Part shown: piece after piece, positions 1-9,100 of the stretch | How positions within the stretch are numbered: the stretch's first letter is position 1 | Layout of the letters: each line of letters begins with the position of its first letter | Assembly: GCA_937896895.1 (NCBI GenBank) | Contig: CALBNV010000062.1 | Span: forward strand, 1-60,776 | Length of the DNA stretch: 60,776 nucleotides | Direction: 5' to 3' | Origin: an uncultured Bacteroidales bacterium | GTDB taxonomy: Bacteria > Bacteroidota > Bacteroidia > Bacteroidales > F082 | The notes under the pieces: model-generated | Database searches by the model: none | The model's input: only the letters and a program-made list of their open reading frames with translations | Told to the model about the DNA's origin: nothing | Program-made: the position numbers and the translations under genes

Positions 1-1247
1 ACGCCGGCGTGACCGACACAATCAAGGTGATGCAGTATAACCTGCTCAACTACGGCAACTACACCGACTACTGCCCGCAGGAACTCAACAACGTCAGCGA
101 CAAGAACCGATACATCAGAACCATACTCACCGCCTATTACCCCGACATCTTCACAGTATGCGAGATGGGTAAGGCCACAAACCTTCCAAGTGACTTTGTA
201 AACAACAACCTGAACATCAACGGCATAACATATTGGAAAGCCTCGCCAGGCTCAAACATCAGCAACTCTTACCTCACCAACTGCGTCTTCTACAACTCCG
301 AGAAGCTCGTGCTGAGAAAACACACCCTCGCGCAGAATTACATACGCGACGTTGACATCTATAGTTTTTACCTCAAGAACGACATGCTCGCATCCGGCGA
401 CACCGTCAACCTCGTGTGTATCGTCGCACACCTCAAAGCCGGCTACGGCAGCGACAACGAAGACAAACGCCGCGTCATGTGCCGCAACATCATGAACAAT
501 ATCAACAACTCATACAGAAACTGCAACGTGCTGATAATGGGCGATTTCAACCTCTATTCTTCCGCGGAAGCCGCCTATCAGACACTCACTGACAAAAACT
601 CTTATCCCACGACATATTTCATCGACCCTGTCTATCCTTACGGCGTCGGCGAATGGAACGGCAACCCCGACTACGCGGAATATCACACGCAATCCGTTGA
701 CCGTCAAGGCAACGGCTGCCGTTCAGGAGGAGGCATGGACGACCGCTTCGACTTCATCATGATGTCGCAGAACATCTACGGCGGCACCGATAAAGTGCAG
801 TATATCAACGGCTCGTACCACGCCATCGGACAAGACGGAAACCGTTTCAACCAAAGCATCAACTCGCCGGAAAACCAAGATGTACCGGCAGATGTCGCCA
901 ACGCGCTTTTCAACAACTCCGACCACCTTCCTGTGAAGATGGAACTGCTCATCACACAAAACACTGATGTTGAAGAACTTGACGATAACAAGCTTTGTTT
1001 CGACATCTATCCTAATCCTGCAAAAGAAAAAATCAACATAAGGTTTTTCCAACACAATGCCGGAAAAGCCGACATCCGCCTTTTCAATTCATTGGGGCAG
1101 ACCGTATATGCAAACACGTTTCCCGTTGACGAAGGTGTCGAAGAGACTGTCATCCCAATCAGTAATCTTCATGAAGGTGTTTATTTCCTGAAGATTACAA
1201 ACGGCGATGGGAAGAAGGAGGTGGTCAAGGTGGTTTTAGGAGTTTAA
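1..1247 (+). CDS. Secreted endonuclease/exonuclease/phosphatase-family protein with T9SS sorting domain (5' partial)
   Basis: The frame is open to the left edge (Ala-Gly before the GTG at 9), so the signal peptide and true start lie outside the window. The fold markers of the EEP (DNase I-like) superfamily appear in order: MQYNLLNYGN near the visible N-terminus, a Glu in TVCEM, a His in VAHLKAGYG, the GDFN motif (about residue 177), an Asp in DDRFDFIMMS, and a C-terminal SDHLPV His motif (about residue 303). The last 80 residues form a T9SS type A sorting domain (IYPNPAKEKI, then EGVYFLKI and a basic end), so the protein should cross the outer membrane and be anchored or released. The substrate could be nucleic acid or a phosphoester; the sequence does not decide. 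The family call is secure, the substrate is unknown. Confidence 0.85.
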   Translation, partial: AGVTDTIKVMQYNLLNYGNYTDYCPQELNNVSDKNRYIRTILTAYYPDIFTVCEMGKATNLPSDFVNNNLNINGITYWKASPGSNISNSYLTNCVFYNSEKLVLRKHTLAQNYIRDVDIYSFYLKNDMLASGDTVNLVCIVAHLKAGYGSDNEDKRRVMCRNIMNNINNSYRNCNVLIMGDFNLYSSAEAAYQTLTDKNSYPTTYFIDPVYPYGVGEWNGNPDYAEYHTQSVDRQGNGCRSGGGMDDRFDFIMMSQNIYGGTDKVQYINGSYHAIGQDGNRFNQSINSPENQDVPADVANALFNNSDHLPVKMELLITQNTDVEELDDNKLCFDIYPNPAKEKINIRFFQHNAGKADIRLFNSLGQTVYANTFPVDEGVEETVIPISNLHEGVYFLKITNGDGKKEVVKVVLGV

Positions 1248-1274
1248 GGTGGTTAGGTGATTAGGTAATTAGGA
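1248..1274 (+). repeat. Octamer tandem repeat directly after the stop codon
   Basis: Three 8-bp units (GGTGGTTA, GGTGATTA, GGTAATTA) start on the first base after the TAA and end in GGA. They are purine-rich and C-free on the coding strand, like the heptamer arrays after many other genes here. Confidence 0.8.
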
Positions 1275-1301
1275 GAACCGCGTAGCGGTTCCACATCCGT
1301 A
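1275..1301 (+). repeat. GAACCGC palindromic element, copy 1
   Basis: Arms GAACCGC (1275-1281) and GCGGTTC (1285-1291) flank a 3-base loop and are followed by CACATCCGTAG. A second copy with the same flank lies on the minus strand at 33094-33124. Both copies sit downstream of a stop codon and a purine-rich tandem array, in the same orientation relative to the upstream gene. It could be a REP-like element or a terminator hairpin. Confidence 0.75.
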
Positions 1302-1349
1302 GGGTTTTGGTTTGGGTTTTGGTTTGGGTTTTGGTTTGGGTTTTGGTTT
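1302..1349 (+). repeat. Four perfect copies of GGGTTTTGGTTT
   Basis: Four identical 12-bp units, telomere-like and strongly G/T-skewed. The runs of G could allow a G-quadruplex on the plus strand. The array ends 31 bp before the AtoE-like start codon, so it lies in that gene's leader or promoter region. Confidence 0.9.
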
Positions 1350-1380
1350 AAAAATTAATAAAATCATTAAACGATAAATT

Positions 1381-2730
1381 ATGTTTCAAAAAATTATCAG
1401 AGGTTGTGTGAATTTCATGCAGAGGTATCTGCCGGAGCCGTTCATCTTCGCCATCATCCTGACGTTTGTGGCGATGGCCGTGGCGATGCCGGTATGTCAT
1501 CAGAGCATCGTTGAGGTCGTCGCCAACTGGGGCGGCGGCGTGTGGAACCTTCTCGGTTTCTCGATGCAGATGGCGTTGATTCTGGTCACCGGTGCGACGT
1601 TGGCGGCGGCGCCGGCCATCAAGAGAGGCATCAGCAGGCTCGCGGCGATGCCCAAGACCCCGGCCGGCGCGATAGCCTTGGTGACAGGCATCTCGGCTGT
1701 CGCGTGCTGGCTCAACTGGGGCTTCGGCCTCATCGTGGGCGTCATCTTCGCCAAGGAAATCGCCAAGAAACTGCGTGGCGTCGATTACCGCCTGCTCATC
1801 GCCTCGGCGTACAGCGGCTTCGTGGTGTGGCACGCCGGCATCTCCGGCTCCATACCGCTCAAGATGGCCTCCGACCTCGACGACCTCGTCAAAGCCACCA
1901 ACGGCGTCATCACCGAGACACTGCCCATCTCACAGACCATCCTCGACCCGCATAACATCATCATGGCCGCCATCGTCATCATGGCACTCGTCATCGTCAA
2001 CGCCATGATGCACCCGAAGGAAGGCATCATCGCCATCGACCCGTCGCTCCTCAAGGAAGACGAGGTGGCTGACAACGTCAAGCCCTCGACACCGGCAGAG
2101 AGACTCGAACACAGCAAGGTGCTGAGCGTCATTCTCGCCGTTTTAGGATTCACCTACCTCATCGTGAGCCTGTTCATCAAAGGCGGCTCATTCGACATCG
2201 GCGCGGTGATACTGCTGTTCCTCTTCCTCGGCGTGATATTATACAAGACACCCATCGCCTACGTGCGTGCCTTCACCAAGTCGGTGGGCGGCGCGGCCGG
2301 CATAGTGCTGCAGTTCCCGTTCTACGCCGGCATCATGGGCATCATCACCGGCGTCGGCGAGTCGGGCATCTGCCTCGGCACCGTGACAAGCGAGGCGTTC
2401 GTGAACATCTCCACACCGACGACATACCCGCTGTTCACCTTCCTCTGCGCCGCGATACTCAACATGTTCGTGCCGTCGGGCGGCGGCCACTGGGCGATAC
2501 AGGCTCCTATCATGTTCGCCGCCGGAGCAACCCTCGGCGTGGACCACGGTCTCACCGGCATGGCGATAGCGTGGGGCGACGCGTGGACCAACCTCATACA
2601 GCCGTTCTGGGCACTGCCCGCACTGGCAATAGCAAAACTCAACGCGAAAGACATCATGGGCTTCTGCCTCATCGACCTCGTGGTGTCGGGAATGATTATA
2701 TGCGCAGGATTGCTTATTTGGGCGGTGTGA
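1381..2730 (+). CDS. atoE: Short-chain fatty acid transporter, AtoE family
   Basis: A 449-residue, very hydrophobic protein with about ten or more membrane segments, close to the usual 440-460 residues of the AtoE/SCFA transporter family. The N-terminus (FMQRYLPEPFIFAIILTF), the WNLLGFSMQMALILVTG segment and the glycine-rich FVPSGGGHWAIQAP segment (about residue 362) are family hallmarks. The expected role is uptake of short-chain fatty acids such as butyrate or acetoacetate across the inner membrane. No ato catabolic genes are adjacent, so the physiological substrate is inferred from family only. The start was chosen at the ATG after an AT-rich leader. Confidence 0.87.
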   Translation: MFQKIIRGCVNFMQRYLPEPFIFAIILTFVAMAVAMPVCHQSIVEVVANWGGGVWNLLGFSMQMALILVTGATLAAAPAIKRGISRLAAMPKTPAGAIALVTGISAVACWLNWGFGLIVGVIFAKEIAKKLRGVDYRLLIASAYSGFVVWHAGISGSIPLKMASDLDDLVKATNGVITETLPISQTILDPHNIIMAAIVIMALVIVNAMMHPKEGIIAIDPSLLKEDEVADNVKPSTPAERLEHSKVLSVILAVLGFTYLIVSLFIKGGSFDIGAVILLFLFLGVILYKTPIAYVRAFTKSVGGAAGIVLQFPFYAGIMGIITGVGESGICLGTVTSEAFVNISTPTTYPLFTFLCAAILNMFVPSGGGHWAIQAPIMFAAGATLGVDHGLTGMAIAWGDAWTNLIQPFWALPALAIAKLNAKDIMGFCLIDLVVSGMIICAGLLIWAV

Positions 2731-2816
2731 TAGTCATTAGCCATTAGTTGTTAGTCATTAGTCATTAGATGTTAGTCATTAGCCATTAGTTGTTAGTCAT
2801 TAGTCATTAGATGTTG
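2731..2816 (+). repeat. Twelve-unit heptamer array after the atoE stop (GTCATTA type)
   Basis: Twelve consecutive 7-bp units (GTCATTA, GCCATTA, GTTGTTA, GTCATTA, GTCATTA, GATGTTA, then the same six again with one final change) begin 2 bp after TGA. The six-unit, 42-bp block is therefore itself duplicated, which suggests slippage at two scales. The same heptamer type follows the gene at 43709-44080. Confidence 0.93.
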
Positions 2817-2821
2817 GGGTA

Positions 2822-2920
2822 TTAGTAAATAGGGAAACAATAAAACTCGTGTAACTTGTGTTATTAAACTTGTGTAACTTGTGTTATTAAACTTGTGTAA
2901 CTTGTGTTATTAAACTTGTG
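2822..2920 (-). repeat. 39-bp core plus 23-bp-period CACAAGTT repeats, copy A
   Basis: Three perfect 23-bp units occupy 2852-2920, followed 8 bp later by the dnaG start codon. Read on the minus strand, 2822-2860 matches 6003-6041 at 36 of 39 positions, including TTTTATTGTTTCCC and ATTTACTAA. A heptamer array follows the core in both copies. The block makes up the whole leader region of dnaG. Confidence 0.88.
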
Positions 2921-2928
2921 TTAACATT

Positions 2929-4899
2929 ATGATTTCAAAGGAGACAATAGCAAAGATTGTTGACGCCGCGCGTATCGAAGACGTGGTGGGCGACTTCGTG
3001 TCGTTGCGCCGGCGCGGCGCGAACCTCATCGGCGTGTGCCCTTTTCACAAGGAGAAGACACCGTCGTTCAACGTCAGCCCGGCACGTAACATCTTCAAGT
3101 GCTTCGGCTGCGGCAAGGCCGGCGACGCCGTGCGTTTCATCATGGAACACGAGCATTACACGTATCCTGAAGCATTACGTTATCTCGCCAAGAAATACGG
3201 CATCACCATCGAGGAGAAAGAACAGACACCAGAGGAAATCATGGCGCAGAACGAACGCGAACGCATGTTCAACGCCAACACCTTCGCGCAGACGTATTTC
3301 TCCGACATACTCTTGAACGACGATGAAGGCCGCTCCGTCGGTCTCGAATATTTCCGTGAACGCGGCTTCCGCGACGCCATAATACAGAAATTCCAACTCG
3401 GCTACTGCCCTGCCAGCGGACACGCCTTCGCCGACTACGCCGCGCAACACGGCTATTCAAACGACATCATCACCAAAGTGGGACTGTGCGGCTCGTACGA
3501 AAACCGCATCTACGACCGCTACTACGGCCGCGTCATCTTCCCAATCCACAACCTCACCGGAAAAGTCATCGGCTTCGGCGGACGCATACTGTCGAAGGAA
3601 AAGACAAAGGCGAAATACGTGAACTCGCCCGAGTCGGAGATATACAACAAGAGCCAGACGCTCTACGGCATCTATTTCGCGAAGAACGAGATAAGCCGCC
3701 TTGACAACTGCATCCTCGTAGAAGGCTACGCCGACGTGCTGTCGATGCACCAGGCCGGCATCGAGAACGTGGTGGCAAGCTCCGGCACCTCGCTGACAAC
3801 CGAACAGATACGTCTCATCAGCCGTTACACCAAGAACGTGACAATGCTGTACGACGGCGACAACGCCGGTCTGCATGCCGCTCTCCGAGGCACCAACATG
3901 ATACTCGAAGAAGGCATGAACGTGCGCGTCGTGGTGCTGCCTCCCGACGACGACCCCGACACCTTCGTCCAAAACAACCCCATAGAATACGTCACCAAGT
4001 TCTTGGCCGACAACGCCAAAGACTTCATCAGCTTCAAGACCAACCTCCTTCTGAAAGACGCCAACAACGACCCCATCAAGAAGGCGGGAGTCATCAAAGA
4101 CATCGTCGAGACCATCGCCGTCATCCCCGACGCCATCTACCGCGCAACTTACATCAAAGAATGCAGCCGAATGCTCGAAGTCGCCGAACAGACGCTGATG
4201 AACGAGCTGAACAAAATACTGCGTGCGAAATACCGCAAGAGCCTCGGACAGACAGCCGCGCCGGAACAAAACGAGCCGGTCCAGACCGAGCCGGCGGCGC
4301 AGACTTACAACACCGTGCAGCAACAGTCCGTGCAGCCTGAGACACCCGTCGGCTACTATCAGGAACGCGAACTCGTGAAACTGCTCCTGACACACGGCAG
4401 CGACACCGTTGACATCAACGACAAAGACGAGAACGGCAACGACGCGCCTTATAGCGTCACCGTCGCGTCACTCATCATCGACGACCTGAAAAACGACGGA
4501 CTGCTGTTCACCGACCCAGTCAACAAGCTGATCTTCGACGCTTTCGACCGCGGCTTGGACGACGGCGTCCTTCCGACCGCCCAGACTTTTACGTCGCACG
4601 AGAACCAAGAAGTTGCGGTATTAGCCGCCGACCTGTTGAGTTCGCCGTACCGACTCGACGACTGGGAACGCCACAGAATCGTGGTGAAGAAGGAGGAAGA
4701 CATCCTGAAACAATATGTGCTGTCGTCGATACTGAGGTTCAAGGACATGATCATCGAGGAGCGCCGCGCCGCCGTGGTGAAGGAGCTTCAGGCAACCGAC
4801 GACACCGACGAACAGATGATACTACTTCAGAAGAAAAAGAAACTCGACGACATCAGGAAGAGAATCAACAGGGATTTAGGAATCGTGATAGCGAAGTGA
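2929..4899 (+). CDS. dnaG: DNA primase
   Basis: Synthesises RNA primers at the replication fork. The N-terminal CHC2 zinc finger has Cys37, His40, Cys58 and Cys61. The TOPRIM core follows, with LVEGYADVLSM (about residue 263, catalytic Glu) and YDGDNAG (about 308, the metal-binding DxD region). The C-terminal third is the helicase-interaction region, preceded by a Gln/Pro-rich linker at about residues 440-470. The length of 656 residues is normal for Bacteroidota. The start at 2929 is the first ATG and matches the conserved N-terminus (MISKETIAKIVDAARIEDVV). The gene stands alone, not in the classic rpsU-dnaG-rpoD operon. Confidence 0.97.
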   Translation: MISKETIAKIVDAARIEDVVGDFVSLRRRGANLIGVCPFHKEKTPSFNVSPARNIFKCFGCGKAGDAVRFIMEHEHYTYPEALRYLAKKYGITIEEKEQTPEEIMAQNERERMFNANTFAQTYFSDILLNDDEGRSVGLEYFRERGFRDAIIQKFQLGYCPASGHAFADYAAQHGYSNDIITKVGLCGSYENRIYDRYYGRVIFPIHNLTGKVIGFGGRILSKEKTKAKYVNSPESEIYNKSQTLYGIYFAKNEISRLDNCILVEGYADVLSMHQAGIENVVASSGTSLTTEQIRLISRYTKNVTMLYDGDNAGLHAALRGTNMILEEGMNVRVVVLPPDDDPDTFVQNNPIEYVTKFLADNAKDFISFKTNLLLKDANNDPIKKAGVIKDIVETIAVIPDAIYRATYIKECSRMLEVAEQTLMNELNKILRAKYRKSLGQTAAPEQNEPVQTEPAAQTYNTVQQQSVQPETPVGYYQERELVKLLLTHGSDTVDINDKDENGNDAPYSVTVASLIIDDLKNDGLLFTDPVNKLIFDAFDRGLDDGVLPTAQTFTSHENQEVAVLAADLLSSPYRLDDWERHRIVVKKEEDILKQYVLSSILRFKDMIIEERRAAVVKELQATDDTDEQMILLQKKKKLDDIRKRINRDLGIVIAK

Positions 4900-4911
4900 C
4901 TATGATTGATT

Positions 4912-4967
4912 TTTATTTATTGCCAGTAAATAAAAATGACCAATTTTATTTATCCGCAGTAAATAAA
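4912..4967. repeat. Two tandem TTTATTTA-N7-TAAATAAA palindromes
   Basis: Copy 1 occupies 4912-4934 and copy 2 4945-4967, with 7-base loops TTGCCAG and TCCGCAG. They sit between the converging ends of dnaG and the minus-strand gene ending at 4968. They could be weak AT hairpins acting as a bidirectional terminator, or paired binding sites. Confidence 0.7.
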
Positions 4968-5216
4968 TCACCTCATCCCCTTTTCAATCATGAACTCGTC
5001 GGCCACGTAAAGGTCGCCGTAAAGATAAAGCCCGGTGCTCTTGTCGTGAAGGGCGGCGGCGGTCCGGCTTTCGTAAAAAAGCTCAAGTGCCTTTATCGGG
5101 CTGATGCCGAGACGTCTTGACAGCTCCAACGAGATGCCGCCAATCCTGTTGCACATCAGAATCTCCTGAATGACAGGCGATTTCAGCGGGTCGTCATATT
5201 GATTCGGTTCTTTCAT
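4968..5216 (-). CDS. Small hypothetical protein, third gene of the DUF3990 cassette
   Basis: An 82-residue protein starting with MKEPNQYDD. I do not recognise the family with certainty. It contains a helical stretch (ISLELSRRLGISPIKALELFYES) and the segment STGLYLYGDLYVADEF, which resembles small proteins encoded next to DUF3990/DUF3791 genes in gut bacteria. The chosen start (5216) lies inside the 3' end of the DUF3990 gene, a 23-bp overlap that implies translational coupling. A longer start at 5234 is possible but adds a non-conserved hexapeptide. It may be the partner or antitoxin-like component of the cassette; that is inference. Confidence 0.6.
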   Translation of the reverse strand: MKEPNQYDDPLKSPVIQEILMCNRIGGISLELSRRLGISPIKALELFYESRTAAALHDKSTGLYLYGDLYVADEFMIEKGMR

Positions 5217-5676
5217 ATACAAGATATTTATCAATAATCTCCTGATTCAGTAGGCAAATCTGATTGTTCGGGACGTGCAGCTTCAACCTTCGCAGAGCAA
5301 CATCCTTGTCCATGAGCCCTGACATATAAATATTTACGGTGTCAATGACACGGTCGTTTGCCACACCGCCCTCTACATAATCAAAGTCTTTCGCGGGATT
5401 TTTTCCAAGTCTGCTGTCAACAATGAAGTTGAGCCAGTCTTCATCGTATGCTGTAAATATTTTACATCTTGCGACCCGAAGAATTGTCTGTTTATCCAAA
5501 TCATAGACATTCAGAACAGGCTTTTCATTTCTTTTCAAAGCAGTACGCTCAGCCCACGAGACAGCCTGCGACCTGATGTCGGTGACATAAAAGCCCTGTC
5601 CGAAATCAAGATTCCCGCGACCGTGCAAACAATCGGGATTCTCAACAACCTCCGCCCCTCCGTGATAGACTTTCAT
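5194..5676 (-). CDS. DUF3990 family protein (ADP-ribosyltransferase-like fold)
   Basis: A 160-residue protein with the DUF3990 pattern: VYHGG at the N-terminus, DFGQGFYVT (about residues 20-28), then AVSWAER. The spaced His/Tyr pattern (YHGG, GQGFYVT) recalls the H-Y-[EDQ] core of ADP-ribosyltransferases, the superfamily in which I believe this DUF is placed. The start at 5676 forms an ATGA overlap with the upstream gene's stop and is preceded by a purine-rich GGGAGGGGCGG, one of the few strong Shine-Dalgarno-like sequences in the window. The upstream in-frame ATGs at 5703 and 5691 fall inside the upstream gene. Catalytic activity and target are unknown. Confidence 0.75.
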   Translation of the reverse strand: MKVYHGGAEVVENPDCLHGRGNLDFGQGFYVTDIRSQAVSWAERTALKRNEKPVLNVYDLDKQTILRVARCKIFTAYDEDWLNFIVDSRLGKNPAKDFDYVEGGVANDRVIDTVNIYMSGLMDKDVALRRLKLHVPNNQICLLNQEIIDKYLVYERTESI

Positions 5677-5912
5677 CTCCGCCCCTCCCATCTTTCCATG
5701 CATTCGATCATGTCGTTCACGACGTTCTCGCGGCTTTCGGTGTGCAATGTCTCATAGTTCGGGTAAATGTATTTCTCTATCATGTCGAGCTTTTTCATCC
5801 GTGAATAGACCTCCATATATGTCACGCCGAGATGACGCGCGGTCGCCTCGATACATGTCGCCACAAACGCCAGAACAACCTGTTCGTGAGGTATCTCCAT
5901 CGTCTTACTCAT
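5673..5912 (-). CDS. DUF3791 family protein
   Basis: A 79-residue protein, first gene of the cassette. The core QVVLAFVATCIEATARHLGV, then a mid-protein MIEKYIYPNYETLHTES and a terminal helix, matches the DUF3791 pattern (a short helical domain with a central LHT motif) commonly encoded beside DUF3990. The start at 5912 (MSKTMEIPHEQ) is preferred over 5930 because a TATCTTTG promoter box lies at 5928-5935. MEIPHEQ at 5900 is an alternative. The 4-bp overlap with the DUF3990 gene suggests a coupled pair, as in toxin-antitoxin modules, but no function is established here. Confidence 0.68.
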   Translation of the reverse strand: MSKTMEIPHEQVVLAFVATCIEATARHLGVTYMEVYSRMKKLDMIEKYIYPNYETLHTESRENVVNDMIECMERWEGRR

Positions 5913-5927
5913 TCTTTGAATTTTTTG

Positions 5928-5935
5928 CAAAGATA
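5928..5935 (-). promoter_or_regulatory. -7 box (TATCTTTG) of the DUF3791-DUF3990 cassette
   Basis: Exact match to the Bacteroidota TAnnTTTG element, read on the minus strand, about 16 bp upstream of the chosen start. No good TTTG is seen at the -33 position. Confidence 0.55.
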
Positions 5936-5977
5936 CACAACATTCCTGAACCGTACTTTAAAAATGTTGGTATTATT

Positions 5978-6041
5978 AACACAAGCTGCACAAGTTTTTT
6001 AACACAAGTTGCACAAGTTTTATTGTTTCCCCATTTACTAA
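5978..6041 (+). repeat. 23-bp-period CACAAGTT repeats plus 39-bp core, copy B
   Basis: Two 23-bp units (5978-6000 and 6001-6023) run into the conserved core TTTTATTGTTTCCC. 6003-6041 equals the minus strand of 2822-2860 at 36 of 39 positions. It is in the opposite orientation to copy A. Confidence 0.85.
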
Positions 6042-6086
6042 AAACTAAAGACTAAAAACTAAAGACTAAAAACTAAAAACTAAAAA
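6038..6086 (+). repeat. Heptamer array CTAAAAA/CTAAAGA (7 units)
   Basis: Seven consecutive heptamers abut the terminator hairpin downstream of the giant adhesin gene. Together with the 5978-6041 block they form a composite with the same order of parts as at 2731-2920. Confidence 0.9.
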
Positions 6087-6112
6087 AAGCGTCCCCTTCC
6101 GAGGACGCTTTT
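6085..6112 (-). terminator. Rho-independent terminator of the 3549-residue adhesin gene
   Basis: A perfect 10-bp stem AAAAGCGTCC/GGACGCTTTT with an 8-base loop. On the minus strand it is followed by a T run provided by the heptamer array. It lies 23 bp beyond the stop codon. Confidence 0.88.
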
Positions 6113-6134
6113 CTCATATAACGCTAATCGTTAT

Positions 6135-9100
6135 TTATTTGACAACGCTGATGCGTTTCACGGTTGTGCCGTTTTCAGTTGTGACGCTGACCATATAGAT
6201 ACCAGCCTCAAATGCGCTCATGTCGATCATTGTCTCATCGCCGCTGACTGTCTCGTTCATCATGACCTGACCCAATGCGTTGGCAACTCTGATCTGCTGC
6301 ATTGCTGCTGCCTTGATGTAGAGGTTGCCTGTTGTCGGGTTAGGATAGATGCCTTCAACGACGTCGTTTTCTTCAACGTCTGTGATTGTGATGTCAACTG
6401 TAACCATTTCTGATTCGCAGTATGCATAGACTGCAACCACGCCGTAGGTGTATGAACCAGGGTTGTTGGTGCGGTCGTCGGTGTACACCATATCTGCTGT
6501 CTCACCGATGAACACGCCGTCGCGATAGACCTTGAAGCTTTCGGCTGTTGCGTCTGCGCAAGCCCATGTAAGCTCGACTGTGCAGGTGCCTTCAGCATCA
6601 AACTCATAGTCTGCTGCGAGGTTGTTGACCGGTGTGCAATCGATCTCAACATTGACTGTTGCGAAGACCGGGCATGACATTGCGTACCATGTTGTGTCGA
6701 GGACACCAAATTCTGGGTTGCCGAATGCGAGTCTTGCCATGTATTCATGTTCGCCTTCTGCGACATTTTCATCAACCATCTGCTGAACCTTGACCGGTTC
6801 TGGTGTGATGAGTTCGCCGTCGCGGAAGATCATTGCGCCGAGGAAGTCGCCTTCGATTGGTGCATCGCCGCTGACGAGACCGCGGATCATCCATGTGTAT
6901 GCGAGGCCGTAGTCACCTGCATGCTCCCATGTCGAGCCATCGAGTGACAGGAAGTCGCTGTTAGGTTCGCCGACATAGTCGCAACCGCTCATCGGGTAAG
7001 CGATGTCTGGAGTGTGGAAGCAGAGCCACAGATCCTGTGTCGCATCGATGGTGACAGGTGTTGTCAATGTGATGTCGTGCCATGCAAGGTCGCCAGGGAG
7101 GTATTCTGTTGCCGCTGAGACGAGTGTGCTTGCTGTTGGTGTGCTGCCGACATAGATTTCAGCTGTGTAGTCACCGCTGTATGTCCAGCCGTAGTCGCCG
7201 TCAACGTCCATGAAGATGCCGAGTTGTGTCAGGCTCTGTCCTGCGTAAGCTGCGAGGTCAGCTGCCGGGTACTTGATGCCCCACCACACTTCGCCGCCGC
7301 CTGTGCCGACGCCGCCTGCGAATGTCTCTGTGCAGTACTGGAGGTATTCGTCATCGCGGTTAGCCTTGTCAGCGTTGCTCATTGAGATGTCGTCGAGGCA
7401 CATCAGGAACTGGTCTGAGCAGTTGAAGTGGCGGATTGCGATCCATGCTGCCTGGCCTGCGTATTCGCTGAGGTCGCATGTGTATTCGTACCATGCACCT
7501 TCACGTGAACCGTCTGTTGCGCGTGGGCCCTTGGCGCCTTCCTTGGCTGTCAATGTCCACTCGGCGATTGTCGTGAAGTCTGAAGCGCTTGTGTTGCCGC
7601 TTGTTGAGATGGCGACACCGAAGTGCTCGGCTGCGTAGTTCTCATCCTGTGCGCATGCCCAGAAGCTGAGCATTGAGCTGCCACCGATGTTGTACTGCTG
7701 TGGTGTCACGAAGAAGTCGTTAGGTGTGAGAGCTGCCCATGTTGCGTTGCAGTATGACTCGCCCATCACGTGGCCTGCGCCGCTGTGTGATGTGACTGCC
7801 AATGTGCTGTGGTTGGCAGCTTCGTTGCTGTGGTACCACATGTGGCCGTCGCCGTCAGCGTCGATGTTTGTCCAGCCTTCGAGGTCGTTGTCGAATGAGA
7901 ATGCGAACTCGTCGCCTGAGCCACCACCGCCAGGAAGCGTCCATGTGAGTGTCACGTTGTTGCCTTCAGCTTCACCGGCGAGGTTCTTCACGCCCGGCTT
8001 GAAGTTGTCGCATGAATAGTATGTGAATGTCGTCGTTCTCCATTCGCTCATGCCTGTTGCATAGACTGAAGCGACAGAGACTTCATATTCCTGACCTTCG
8101 ACGAGGTTGTCGGTGTCAAGCTGGAACCAGTTGCCTGTCGCCTGACCTGCGATGACGCCGTCGAGCATGACAATGCTGTGGAGAGCTGAACGGTCTTTTG
8201 AACCTGTTGTGGACAGCGAGAAGTCGTCTGCATCGAGGAAGTAATTGTCATAGCAGTCGAAGTGACGGACTGCAATCCACACTTCCTTGCCTGCGTATGC
8301 GCTGAGGTCGGCTGTGTATTCTATCCATGCCGACTGGGCACGTGAACCGCCGCGCACTTTGTCGTTGCCTTTGGCTGTTTTTTGTCCGATAGTCCATTGG
8401 GCGATTGTGACGAAGTCAGCTTCGTTTGTGTTGCTGCCTTCTGAGATGGCGACACCGAAGTGTTCGGCTGCGTAGCTGGCATCCTGGCCGCATGCCCAGA
8501 TTGAGAACTCTGATGTGCCACATATTCTGTATTTCTGAGGTGACACGATGTAGTTGTCTGGATAGAGGACACCGAAGTTGTTGTCGTATGACTGTGAGAA
8601 CACGAAGTCTGCCGAACCGTCATGGCCTGGAACACTCGACAATACTGTTGATGCCTGCATCCAGTCGAAGCCGTCACCATCAGCGTCGATGCTTGTCCAG
8701 CCTTGGAAACCGGTTTCAAAGTCAAAGAAGAACTCGTCACCTTCGCCTGGTGTCGGGATGTCGCCGCCGATGTTGTCCCACATCACCCAGCCTGTAGCTG
8801 ATGCGAAGAGACCCTCTGCTGGGGCGATCATCTCGTTCAATGTGACGTTGTATGACTTGTCTTCGAAGATTTCGACTTCTTCTGTCACTGTTGCATAGCC
8901 AGCCTTTGCGATTTCCATTGTGTAGTAACCGCTGCGGAACTCTGGGAATGACACGATGCCTGCTGCATCTGCTGTGCCTTCAATGACGAGGTCTTCAACC
9001 ATGTTGGTGAACTTCACTGTTGCGCCTTCTGCGCTCTGGCCGTTGTTGCAAGCGACTGTCACGTCAACAGCAACCACCATGCCTTTTTCGAGTGTGTTCG

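Noticed and set aside
4896..5120. Plus-strand open frame of 74 codons after dnaG
   Set aside because: It overlaps the better supported minus-strand cassette gene and the AT palindromes and has no recognisable features.
2929..5912. dnaG plus the DUF3990 cassette as one composite transposon
   Set aside because: dnaG is an essential core gene and the flanking repeats lack transposase or terminal duplication; independent copies of a dispersed repeat are more likely.
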